From assembly GCF_963548695.1 (NCBI RefSeq), contig NZ_CAUUWA010000097.1, forward strand, positions 1 to 6,420: a stretch of 6,420 bases of DNA. The letters are read 5' to 3'. Made by a program: the position numbers and the translations under genes. Every line of letters begins with the position of its first letter. Position 1 is the stretch's first letter. The notes below the pieces were generated by a model. It made no database searches, was not told the origin of the DNA, and was given only the letters and a program-made list of their open reading frames with translations. Origin of the DNA: an uncultured Fretibacterium sp. GTDB lineage: Bacteria > Synergistota > Synergistia > Synergistales > Aminobacteriaceae. Shown here one piece after another: positions 1 to 5,477 of this stretch.

Positions 1-145
1 TTTTTTGGGGACGCTCGATTTCACACTCCGTCACATCGACAAGCACTGCTTTTGCCTCTTTTGTCCCTATAAGGCTTCTTTGGGAGGTATAGTGGTCCCC
101 AACTAGAAGCCCACTATACCCAAAGCGCTGAATTTCAATTTTCAT
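1..145 (-). CDS. Unidentified protein, N-terminal part only (runs off the left edge)
   Basis: An open frame starts at the ATG at 145-143 and stays open for 48 codons to the window edge, beginning MKIEIQRFGYSGLLVGDHYT. I do not recognise the family. The start is credible because its ATG overlaps the TGA of the upstream TIGR02391 gene (ATGA, 145-142), the classic arrangement for translational coupling, and a GAGG stands about 9 bases upstream. The visible residues look soluble, with no signal peptide or membrane segment. The two genes were therefore probably co-transcribed, and this product may be the functional partner of the TIGR02391 protein. A 10-base inverted repeat lies inside the frame (86-95 and 111-120), which slightly weakens the coding call. 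The function is unknown. Confidence 0.55.
   Translation of the reverse strand, partial: MKIEIQRFGYSGLLVGDHYTSQRSLIGTKEAKAVLVDVTECEIERPQK
86..120. repeat. Perfect 10-bp inverted repeat (possible hairpin)
   Basis: GGTATAGTGG at 86-95 is exactly complementary to CCACTATACC at 111-120, with a 15-base loop. There is no T-run on either side, so it does not look like an intrinsic terminator. It lies within the first third of the partial gene on the minus strand. It could be an mRNA hairpin or chance. Confidence 0.45.
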
Positions 146-954
146 GGTGTCGTCCTCGGTACTGTTATGCACACATCTAACAGCTTATGTAGATACGAAA
201 TCTGAGTCAGGATATCTACAGCATCTTTCTCGTTCACATCCCAGTGAATCCTTAGCTCATGCGCAGTTACATTCCTAATCATGTGAATCACGCCACAGAG
301 CATTTCCTTAAGTCCATTCTGCTGATTCTGCTCACTGCTGGTCCGCAATGAATTATATGCGATATACGGATTGCTAACTGCAAAAGCAGTATTGAATAAT
401 GTTGCTCCATCCATTGTTAGCCCTGACATCGTTCTTACTCGATCACATAGGCTCTTCGCCGCTTCTTGAACAGCGTGAAAATAATCCTGTGCCAACAATT
501 CATCGCGGCAACATCTCAACACTTTTGAATGTGCGCCATAACCAGTCAGCTTCTCACGTAACTCTTTTGTCCGCCGCTGGACTTCGCCAAGACTCTGAGC
601 CTTTGAAACCGGATAATACTGTCCATCGTCCCTTATTTCAATGCCTACAAGCATCAAAACCTTATTGAGCTCAAACCGCATCCAGCCATATCGTTCTGGA
701 TTACTTAGCCCTTGAGCTGGCTCCATACAATGCTGTATAAATTGAAAAATAGCATTTGTAGAACCTCTTTTGTTAGTAGCATCGCAAAAAGCATTATACA
801 AGCGCTTCCACTTCGTTAGTCCGGGATCTGGATCATTCATACTGCACTGAGCGAGGTGATGACCAATCTCACCACCTTTAAACCCACCATCGGTATCACC
901 CATGATGTGTGCTATCTGTTCAATTTGATTCGGTGTTAGTCGCGGAAGTGTCAT
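142..954 (-). CDS. TIGR02391-family (Ymh-like) protein with HEPN-type R-x4-H motif
   Basis: 270 residues. The C-terminal half (about 145-262) matches the TIGR02391/Ymh family as I know it: a YFHAVQEAAKSL helix (158-169), then the LFNTAF...NSLRTSSEQNQQNG block, then MIRNVTAHE (225-233). R227-N-V-T-A-H232 fits the R-x4-H catalytic pattern of HEPN ribonucleases. Residues about 6-80 form a separate domain (QIEQIAHIMGDTDGG, TKWKRLYNAF) that commonly precedes TIGR02391. No signal peptide or membrane segment is seen, so a cytoplasmic protein is expected. The family often occurs in defence islands, and a role in abortive infection or RNA cleavage is inferred, not shown. The start is supported by AGGAAGG at 970-964, nine bases from the ATG. 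The gene is AT-richer than the genes to the right, lies beside IS remnants, and is coupled by ATGA to a downstream gene. Family call is firm; activity is open. Confidence 0.82.
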   Translation of the reverse strand: MTLPRLTPNQIEQIAHIMGDTDGGFKGGEIGHHLAQCSMNDPDPGLTKWKRLYNAFCDATNKRGSTNAIFQFIQHCMEPAQGLSNPERYGWMRFELNKVLMLVGIEIRDDGQYYPVSKAQSLGEVQRRTKELREKLTGYGAHSKVLRCCRDELLAQDYFHAVQEAAKSLCDRVRTMSGLTMDGATLFNTAFAVSNPYIAYNSLRTSSEQNQQNGLKEMLCGVIHMIRNVTAHELRIHWDVNEKDAVDILTQISYLHKLLDVCITVPRTTP

Positions 955-1012
955 CTACTATTTCCTTCCTGATAAAACTTATTCCCGCTTGCTTCATTGA
1001 TCGCCATTGTAT

Positions 1013-1224
1013 AGTGCGATACTCTCGATAGTATCCCAAAGTAATTATCAGCTTATCCAAAACAGATAAGCTAAGCGCTTAAGAGGACTTCCTCCCTTGG
1101 AATGTTGCCGTTTATAAGCTTCTTCCAAAATCGACAGCATCTTATCAAAGGTAGTTTTTGTTACTCCAAATATCCCCTGATACTCTTCTTCCTTCAATTC
1201 CTCGCGCCTTTTTAAGTTATTCAT
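1013..1224 (-). pseudogene. IS5-family transposase, N-terminal fragment with frameshift
   Basis: From the ATG at 1224 the frame reads MNNLKRREELKEEEYQ, then GIFGVTKTTFDKMLSILEEA, then a KGG segment: the N-terminal helix-turn-helix region of IS5-type DDE transposases. That frame ends at a TGA at 1050-1048. The expected continuation is in another frame, LSLSVLDKLIITLGYYREYRT, ending near 1013. A two-base surplus (or one-base loss) at about 1076-1077 therefore breaks the gene. The catalytic DDE core, which should follow YREYRT, is absent, because after 1013 the sequence runs straight into the leader of the TIGR02391 gene. The product cannot be a working transposase. The first frame codes for 58 residues. 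Identification rests on the FGVTKxTFDKM and DKLxxTLxYxREYRT signatures. Confidence 0.75.
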
Positions 1225-1227
1225 GTC

Positions 1228-1320
1228 CTAAAAAATAACTCTTCTATCCCTTTTTGCAAAGTTGGTGGACAGGTCTAGTATACTTTCTCGTTCTGTTGCT
1301 GTAAGATGAGGGCAACCCAT
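1228..1320 (-). pseudogene. IS30-family transposase, truncated N-terminus
   Basis: A 30-codon frame begins at the ATG at 1320 with MGCPHLTATERESILDL; an AAGGAG sits nine bases upstream. HLTxxERxxI is the usual opening of IS30-family transposases, preceding their helix-turn-helix. The similarity ends after about residue 15-17. The remaining codons (STNFAKRDRRVIF, then TAG) read through what looks like the left terminus of an IS5-type element. The IS30 gene therefore seems to have been split by a second insertion, and no later part of it is visible in the window. The fragment is short, so the family call rests on the start motif plus its position about 100 bases inside an IS30-like end. Confidence 0.6.
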
Positions 1321-1412
1321 GGGTGTCAGTCTCCTTCGCTGTTTGTGCTCGCAAAACTCATTCTAGCGAATAACTGTTATCTATGGGCTTTTTATCCTCT
1401 CTCACCACCTAC

Positions 1413-1437
1413 TGTTGCGTTTAGATTGTAAATCCAA
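1413..1437 (-). repeat. Probable IS30-type terminal inverted repeat (one end only)
   Basis: The minus strand reads TGGATTTACAATCTAAACGC followed by AACA. It resembles the ends of IS30-family elements as I recall them. It lies on the correct side of, and about 100 bases from, the IS30-like transposase start. It also marks the change from GC-rich chromosomal sequence (right) to AT-richer sequence (left). The partner end is not in the window. Confidence 0.45.
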
Positions 1438-1525
1438 GGGGCGTAAATATCTCAGAAATAAACCGCAGGAAAGAGGGCGGAAGGGCCAGCAGGAACGGGA
1501 TGAAAATGCCCCCCGTCTTTTTCAT
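1421..1525 (-). pseudogene. Membrane-protein N-terminus interrupted by an IS end
   Basis: A frame from the ATG at 1525 encodes 34 residues. It begins MKKTGGIFIPFLLALPPSFL, a basic start followed by a hydrophobic stretch, as in the first transmembrane segment of an inner-membrane transporter. It ends in a TAA that lies inside the IS30-like terminal repeat, so the last few residues are probably IS-encoded and the gene was cut at about 1437. No family can be named from so few residues; a permease is possible. The ribosome-binding site is weak (a GGGAG 13 bases upstream). It follows the SDR remnant by about 35 bases on the same strand, as if both once belonged to one operon. Confidence 0.4.
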
Positions 1526-1559
1526 CACTTCATCTTTTCTCCCAAGTCGGGGCAAGAAC

Positions 1560-1838
1560 CTACAGAAACGCTCCGTTGTAGACCTGGAGCAACTGTCCCT
1601 TGACGCACCGTCCCATCTTGCTGGCCAGGTAAAGGCATGCGTATGCCTGATCGATGGACTCGGTCTCCGGCAGTCCCCAGTTGCAGTATTTGTTGCCGAA
1701 CTCCAGCATTTTGTCGCTGCTGAGCTGTTTGCCCTCCAAGTTGGCATAATGCACCGGGGTCAGCGTCGCGCCGGGAGCGATGGCATTACAGCGGATATTG
1801 GTGTTGCAGAGGCGCATCGCCACATTATGACGCCGCAC
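1560..1838 (-). pseudogene. Short-chain dehydrogenase/reductase (SDR), C-terminal remnant
   Basis: The frame ends at the TAG at 1562-1560 and carries the last third of a classical SDR. AMRLCNTNIRCNAIAPGATL (the NAIAPG motif after the catalytic helix) is followed by a substrate-loop segment, then ACLYLASKMGRCVKGQLLQV and the terminal NGAFL. The Rossmann TGxxxGxG motif, the catalytic Ser and the YxxxK pair, which should lie N-terminal to this, are all missing. Homology starts near NVAMRLC (about 1826), only a few codons inside the nominal ATG at 1838 and right at the end of the LysR gene (stop at 1827-1825). A deletion probably fused the LysR 3' end to the middle of the SDR gene. A stable enzyme is not expected. 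In similar clusters an SDR downstream of a LysR gene would be a target or operon partner. Confidence 0.75.
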
Positions 1839-2709
1839 AACAGGCCTGCAGCCTCTCCCAGAACGTCCGGGCCGCCTTGGAGAGGATCTGATACTTTTTG
1901 CGAACGACGTTCAGGCGGGCCTCCAGCCTCGGATTCAGCGGCCGGAACACAAACGGGCTGTCGCCCGAGGTGTTTAGGATTCCGTCGAGGCAGAGTGCGC
2001 AGCCGACGCCCTCCTTCACCAGCAGGGAGGCGTTGTAGAGCAGGTTGTAGGTCGCGGCGACGTTCAGCTCCTCGTACTCTCTCCCCAGCCAGCCCGAAAG
2101 TTCCCTTCCCTCCATCGCCTGACTCGACAGGATCAGGGGGAGGCCCCACAGGTCCTCGGGACGCACCGTTTCGCGGTCCGCGAGCGGACAGTTCCTGCGC
2201 ATCAGCACGCCCCATACGTCCACGTCCGGCAAGGGCATGGCGTCGTACTTCGTCAAATCGGCGGGATCGATCAGGATCCCGAAGTCGAGGAGCCCCTTAT
2301 CCAGGCGGTCGGTTACGGCCTCCGCGTTTCCGCTGAAGAGGCGGAAGCGGATCTCTGGGTATTCCCTCCGCAGCTCCTCGGCCACCCTCGCGATCAGGCG
2401 CATAGCGCAACTCTCCCCTCCGCCGATGTGGACATCGCCACCGATGTGCCCGTGGGCATCCAGAAACTCCGACTCGGTCTTCTCGACCAGGCCGAGGATC
2501 TCCTCCGCTCTCCTCCGAAGGAGCATGCCCTCCTCCGTCAGGACGATCCTCCGGCCGCCGCGCAGAAAGAGCGTCTTGCCCAGCTCCTTTTCCAGGCCCA
2601 TGAGCTGCCTGGAGAGGCTGGGCTGGGAAAGGTGCAGAAAATCCGCCGCTCCCGATACCGTCCCCTCCTTGGCTACGGCGAGAAAATAGCGCAGAACGCG
2701 CAATTCCAT
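1825..2709 (-). CDS. LysR-family transcriptional regulator
   Basis: 294 residues, normal length for the family. Residues 1-60 form the winged helix-turn-helix: LRYFLAVAKEGTVSGAADFL, then HLSQPSLSRQLMGLEKELG as the recognition helix and LFLRGGRRIVLTEEG as the wing. A linker helix follows (about 62-88), then a periplasmic-binding-protein-like effector domain (about 90-290). It is expected to be a cytoplasmic DNA-binding tetramer responding to an unknown small co-inducer. The start is supported by a purine-rich AAAGGGGG about 7 bases upstream of the ATG. The gene diverges from the secreted alpha/beta hydrolase across 271 bases, the usual geometry for a LysR regulator and its target, so the hydrolase gene is its most likely target. 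The 3' end abuts an SDR remnant, so the last few residues could derive from a deletion joint, although the domain itself looks complete. Confidence 0.93.
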   Translation of the reverse strand: MELRVLRYFLAVAKEGTVSGAADFLHLSQPSLSRQLMGLEKELGKTLFLRGGRRIVLTEEGMLLRRRAEEILGLVEKTESEFLDAHGHIGGDVHIGGGESCAMRLIARVAEELRREYPEIRFRLFSGNAEAVTDRLDKGLLDFGILIDPADLTKYDAMPLPDVDVWGVLMRRNCPLADRETVRPEDLWGLPLILSSQAMEGRELSGWLGREYEELNVAATYNLLYNASLLVKEGVGCALCLDGILNTSGDSPFVFRPLNPRLEARLNVVRKKYQILSKAARTFWERLQACCAAS

Positions 2710-2731
2710 GGAATGGCCCCCTTTCGCGACG

Positions 2732-2776
2732 AAACGTCAGGCGTTATTTATCGCTCGAAGACAGGACATGACGTTT
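2732..2776. promoter_or_regulatory. Spaced inverted repeat in the lysR/hydrolase divergent region
   Basis: AAACGTCA at 2732-2739 is the exact complement of TGACGTTT at 2769-2776, with 29 bases between. A further TTGACG at 2775-2780 makes a TGACG tandem at the right arm. The position, 23-67 bases upstream of the LysR start, fits an autoregulatory LysR binding region, but the LysR T-N11-A consensus is not clearly seen. Confidence 0.4.
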
Positions 2777-2857
2777 GACGAAAATATTTTACACGTCCGG
2801 AGGGGGAATGAACGCCAAGCCAGGCCGCCCTGCGCACTCCGGCGCTTCCTCAGCTAT

Positions 2858-2894
2858 GCGTCTCAGGCATTCACGAAGCTGCGTTTTAGGCATT
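2858..2894 (+). repeat. Two imperfect 14-base direct repeats upstream of the hydrolase
   Basis: GCGTCTCAGGCATT (2858-2871) and GCGTTTTAGGCATT (2881-2894) match at 12 of 14 positions and are spaced 23 bases apart. They lie directly before the candidate promoter of the hydrolase gene and may be activator binding sites. Confidence 0.4.
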
Positions 2895-2922
2895 GGACAT
2901 ATCTCATGGGAACGTTTATCGT
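2893..2922 (+). promoter_or_regulatory. Candidate promoter for the alpha/beta hydrolase
   Basis: TTGGAC at 2893-2898 is followed after 18 bases by TATCGT at 2917-2922. This would place transcription start near 2930 and leave a leader of about 50 bases. The -10 match is mediocre, as expected for an activator-dependent (LysR) promoter. Confidence 0.3.
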
Positions 2923-2933
2923 ATAGACCGTCA

Positions 2934-2953
2934 GGGCGGCAAAGGCGCCGCCC
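2934..2953 (+). promoter_or_regulatory. GC-rich hairpin in the hydrolase mRNA leader
   Basis: GGGCGGC (2934-2940) pairs perfectly with GCCGCCC (2947-2953) around a 6-base loop. It ends 15 bases before the AGGAGG ribosome-binding site (2969-2974) and has no following T-run, so it is not a terminator. It could stabilise the 5' end of the mRNA. Confidence 0.5.
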
Positions 2954-2980
2954 CCAAACCCGAAACAGAGGAGGTTCAAG

Positions 2981-4069
2981 ATGAAAAAAGCATCGATACT
3001 CGCACTGACCGCGCTTCTTGCGGGAATCCTTTCCCTCGGCTCCGCCTCGGCGGCGCCGACAAACGCAACGGAGGTTACGAACATGAAGGACACAGCCATT
3101 CAGGAACTCACGAACGACAGCCGCGTATTCGCAAAGGATTCGTCCATCCAGGTCAGGATGGTCCGTTTCCACAATCGCTTCGGTATCGACCTGGCAGGGC
3201 ACCTCTATCTGCCCAAGGACTTCAATCCCGAAAGAAAATACGCGGCCATCGCCGTCAGCGGCCCCTTCGGGGCGGTTAAGGAACAGTCCTCCGGCCTCTA
3301 CGCCCAGGAGATGGCGAAGGCGGGCTTCGTCGCGGTGGCCTTCGACCCCTCCTTCACGGGCGAGAGCGGACCGGAGAACGTCCGCTTCGTGGGGTCCCCG
3401 GACCTCAATACCGAGGACTTCAGCGCGGCGGTGGACTTCCTGTCCGTTCAGGACTTCGTGGACCCGGAGCGCATCGGCATCTGCGGCATCTGCGGCTGGG
3501 GTGGCATGGCCATCAATGCCGCGGCCATGGACACCCGCGTCAAGGCCACGGTAGCTTCCACTATGTACGATATGACGCGGGTCATCGCGAACGGTTACAA
3601 CGACGCGGCGGACAGCGCGGACGTGCGCTTTGAGATGAAAAAAGCCCTGAACGCCCAGAGGACCGCCGACTACAAAAACGGCAGCTACGAGCTTGCCGGC
3701 GGTGTCTCGGACATCCTGCCCGAGGACGCGCCCCAGTTCCTGAAGGATTACCACGCCTACTACAAGACGCCCCGGGGCTATCACGCCCGCTCCCTGAACT
3801 CCAACGGTGGCTGGAACAAGACCTCGACGCTCTCCTTCGTCAACACGAAGCTGCTGGAATACTCCGGAGAGATCCGTACGCCGGTGCTGATCGTACACGG
3901 CGAGAAGGCCCATTCGCGCTACTTCGGCGAGGACGCCTTCAAGATGCTGAAGGGGGACAACAAGGAGCTGCTGATCGTCAAGGGCGCGAACCACACGGAC
4001 CTGTACGACCAGATGGACAAGATTCCCTTCGAGAGGATCGAGTCGTTCTTCGAGAGCAATCTGAAATAG
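2981..4069 (+). CDS. Secreted alpha/beta hydrolase (YcjY/dienelactone-hydrolase-like) with GICGWGG elbow
   Basis: 362 residues with a Sec signal peptide (MKK, hydrophobic core, ASA/AP cleavage after about residue 24) and no lipobox, so an exported soluble protein is expected. The fold is read from the GHLYLP strand (73-78), the oxyanion-type GPFGAVKEQSS loop (94-104), the elbow GICGWGG (169-175), DTRVKATVASTMYDM (184-198), VLIVHGEKAHSRYF (302-315) and a terminal GANHTDLYD, with His338 as probable catalytic base. Where most relatives have Ser or another residue, this elbow has Trp173; Cys171 precedes it by two. No GxSxG is present, so either Cys171 acts as nucleophile or the chemistry is unusual. 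A related GICGWGG subgroup is common in gut anaerobes, as I recall it. AGGAGG six bases upstream fixes the start. It diverges from the LysR gene, its likely regulator. The substrate is unknown. Confidence 0.88.
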   Translation: MKKASILALTALLAGILSLGSASAAPTNATEVTNMKDTAIQELTNDSRVFAKDSSIQVRMVRFHNRFGIDLAGHLYLPKDFNPERKYAAIAVSGPFGAVKEQSSGLYAQEMAKAGFVAVAFDPSFTGESGPENVRFVGSPDLNTEDFSAAVDFLSVQDFVDPERIGICGICGWGGMAINAAAMDTRVKATVASTMYDMTRVIANGYNDAADSADVRFEMKKALNAQRTADYKNGSYELAGGVSDILPEDAPQFLKDYHAYYKTPRGYHARSLNSNGGWNKTSTLSFVNTKLLEYSGEIRTPVLIVHGEKAHSRYFGEDAFKMLKGDNKELLIVKGANHTDLYDQMDKIPFERIESFFESNLK

Positions 4070-4120
4070 CGGACAAAGCCCCGGGGAACCGGTCGGGCCG
4101 CCTGCCCCCGAGCCGACACG

Positions 4121-4157
4121 AGACGCCCCCTTTCCCGCCCTGGGGAAGGGGGCGTCT
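4121..4157. terminator. Shared bidirectional terminator hairpin between convergent genes
   Basis: AGACGCCCCCTT (4121-4132) pairs perfectly with AAGGGGGCGTCT (4146-4157), 12 bp, extended by CCC/GGG after a one-base bulge, leaving a 6-base loop. It lies between the stop codons of the hydrolase (plus) and the alcohol dehydrogenase (minus). Neither side has a clear T-run, so termination may be of the U-less, hairpin-only kind. Confidence 0.75.
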
Positions 4158-4170
4158 TGAGCCCAAACGG

Positions 4171-5337
4171 TTACAGGCTCTCCTCGAGGATCTTCACGAC
4201 CTCCCCGCGCGAGAGCACCTTGTACCCGCCCTTCAGGATGAACGTGCCGTCGGCGATCCCCTCGATCATGGCCTCGGTGACGCCGAGCTCCCGAAGGCGC
4301 ATCACGACCCCGAGCTCCTTCATATAGGCCTCCATGCGGGCGAGGCCCTCCCCTGCGATCGCCTCATCGGACTTTCCCTCGGCCCTCACGTCCCAGACGT
4401 TGACCGCATAACGCCGGAACTTCTTCAGGCCGTAGGGCAGGATGTGGCGGTAATACGGCAGGGAGACCGCCGCGAGGGTCATTCCGTGGGTCGCGTCGGT
4501 GTAGGCCCCCACGGAATGCCCCAGCATGTGGACCATCCAGTCGGTGGACTTGCCCTGTGCCACGAGGGTGTTCAGGGCCCAGGTGGCGGTCCACATGACG
4601 TTGCTGCGCGCCTCGTAGTCCGTGGGGGCGTTCAGCGCGATCCTCGTGCTGTGGATCAGGGACCTCAGGAGCCCCTCCATGATGTAGTCCGACGTATTGT
4701 CGTCCTCGCCCGAGAAATACTGCTCCAGAATATGGGACATGATGTCGAAGAACCCGGCGACCATCTGATGCCTCGGCAGCGTGAAGGTGAACGTGGGGTT
4801 CAGGATGGAGAACTTCGGGAACACCTCGTCCCCAAACACGTGCCCGACCTTCCGATTGCTCTCGGGATTGCTGATCACCGAGCCGCCGTTCATCTCCGAA
4901 CCGGTGCCGACCATGGTCAGGACGCAGCCCACAGGGATGATCCGGTCCTCCGGCTCCTCCATCCGGACGAAGAACTTTTCCCAGGGATCGTCGCCGCACC
5001 AGGCGGAGGCGGAGACCGCCTTCGCATAATCGCAGACCGAACCGCCGCCGACCGCCAGGATGAGGTCGGCGTTCCCCTCGCGGGCCCGCCGGCAGCCCTC
5101 GTTCAGCTTCGCGACGGTCGGGTTGGGCATCACGCCCGCGTCCTCGAGGACCGTCTTGCCGTTGGCCCTCAGGATGTCCACGACCCTGTCGTAGATCCCG
5201 TTTTTCCTGATGGAGCCGCCGCCATAGACCAACAGGACGTTTTTGCCGAACTTCGGCAGCTCCTCGTTCAGGAAATCGAGGGCATTCTCCCCGAAATGAA
5301 TCCGCGTCGGGTTCGAATAGGTAAAGTTTCCGAGCAT
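4171..5337 (-). CDS. Iron-containing (group III) NAD(P)H-dependent alcohol/aldehyde reductase, YqhD/BdhA-like
   Basis: 388 residues, the normal length for YqhD and clostridial butanol dehydrogenases. It reduces aldehydes to alcohols with NAD(P)H in the cytoplasm. The cofactor loops are VYGGGSIRKNG (37-47) and AVGGGSVCD (95-103); GTGSEMNG (145-152) is the family's GTGSE block. Metal ligands, placed by spacing against YqhD and FucO, are Asp198 and His202 (FDIMSH), His270 (VHMLGH) and His284 (DATHG), with His274 as the extra conserved His. All are present, so the enzyme should be active. The GGGSI-KNG loop is typical of the NADPH-preferring YqhD/Bdh branch; this preference is inferred. GAGGAGGAG, 6-8 bases upstream, supports the ATG at 5337. 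A candidate promoter lies at 5425-5397. It converges with the hydrolase gene and follows the HxlR gene on the same strand after 140 bases. Detoxification of aldehydes or fermentative alcohol formation are both possible. Confidence 0.95.
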   Translation of the reverse strand: MLGNFTYSNPTRIHFGENALDFLNEELPKFGKNVLLVYGGGSIRKNGIYDRVVDILRANGKTVLEDAGVMPNPTVAKLNEGCRRAREGNADLILAVGGGSVCDYAKAVSASAWCGDDPWEKFFVRMEEPEDRIIPVGCVLTMVGTGSEMNGGSVISNPESNRKVGHVFGDEVFPKFSILNPTFTFTLPRHQMVAGFFDIMSHILEQYFSGEDDNTSDYIMEGLLRSLIHSTRIALNAPTDYEARSNVMWTATWALNTLVAQGKSTDWMVHMLGHSVGAYTDATHGMTLAAVSLPYYRHILPYGLKKFRRYAVNVWDVRAEGKSDEAIAGEGLARMEAYMKELGVVMRLRELGVTEAMIEGIADGTFILKGGYKVLSRGEVVKILEESL

Positions 5338-5396
5338 CGTTGTCTCCTCCTCGCCGTTTGGAAAGATGAAGTCCCCTTACGTTCCCATACGGATAC

Positions 5397-5425
5397 TCTA
5401 CAATTTCGAGCCGGCTTCGAGTCAA
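5397..5425 (-). promoter_or_regulatory. Candidate sigma-70-type promoter of the alcohol dehydrogenase, with a dyad in the spacer
   Basis: On the minus strand TTGACT (5425-5420) is followed after exactly 17 bases by TGTAGA (5402-5397), about 60 bases upstream of the dehydrogenase start. The spacer contains the palindrome AGCCGGCT (5409-5416) inside CGAGCCGGCTTCG, a possible operator. So the dehydrogenase probably has its own promoter and need not depend on read-through from the HxlR gene. Confidence 0.55.
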
Positions 5426-5477
5426 GGGGGAAAAGGATGAATCCGCCCGGGAAAACGCCGCCCGAGGGATCAAGCCC

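Larger units (their letters stand above)
1000..1437 (-). mobile_element. Remnant of nested insertion sequences (IS5-type inside IS30-type)
   Basis: This stretch has no intact gene but contains two transposase starts in tandem on the minus strand, both broken. The outer element looks like IS30: a probable terminal end near 1413-1437 (minus strand TGGATTTACAATCTAAACGC), about 90 bases of leader, then the HLTATERES start of the transposase. The inner element looks like IS5 of the ISL2/IS1031/IS427 type: a terminus-like GACCTGTCCACCAAC (minus strand, 1275-1261) begins inside the IS30 reading frame at a CTAG, followed by the IS5 transposase start. No matching opposite end (GACCTGTCCACC in plus orientation) occurs in the window to the left, so both elements have lost their distal parts. 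The lost distal part abuts the TIGR02391 gene. Confidence 0.65.

Noticed and set aside
1018..1035. Inverted repeat GATACT/AGTATC as an operator of the TIGR02391 gene
   Set aside because: It falls inside the YREYRT codons of the transposase fragment, so coding origin is the simpler explanation.
1500..2689. Plus-strand frames over the LysR gene and SDR remnant
   Set aside because: They are shadow frames with Arg/Pro/Ser-rich translations, opposite clear LysR and SDR homology.
2808..2983. Small plus-strand frame after GGAGGGGGA in the LysR/hydrolase intergenic region
   Set aside because: The spacing from the purine run to the ATG is short, the translation is Arg/Ser-rich without features, and it runs through the hydrolase promoter and into its start codon. 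It is more likely regulatory DNA.
2789..3994. 401-codon minus-strand frame opposite the hydrolase
   Set aside because: It mirrors a well-supported secreted hydrolase with a signal peptide and good ribosome-binding site; the translation has no recognisable domain.
5428..5475. Terminator after the HxlR gene
   Set aside because: CGGGCGG occurs twice but as a direct repeat, not a stem; no hairpin followed by T-run was found.
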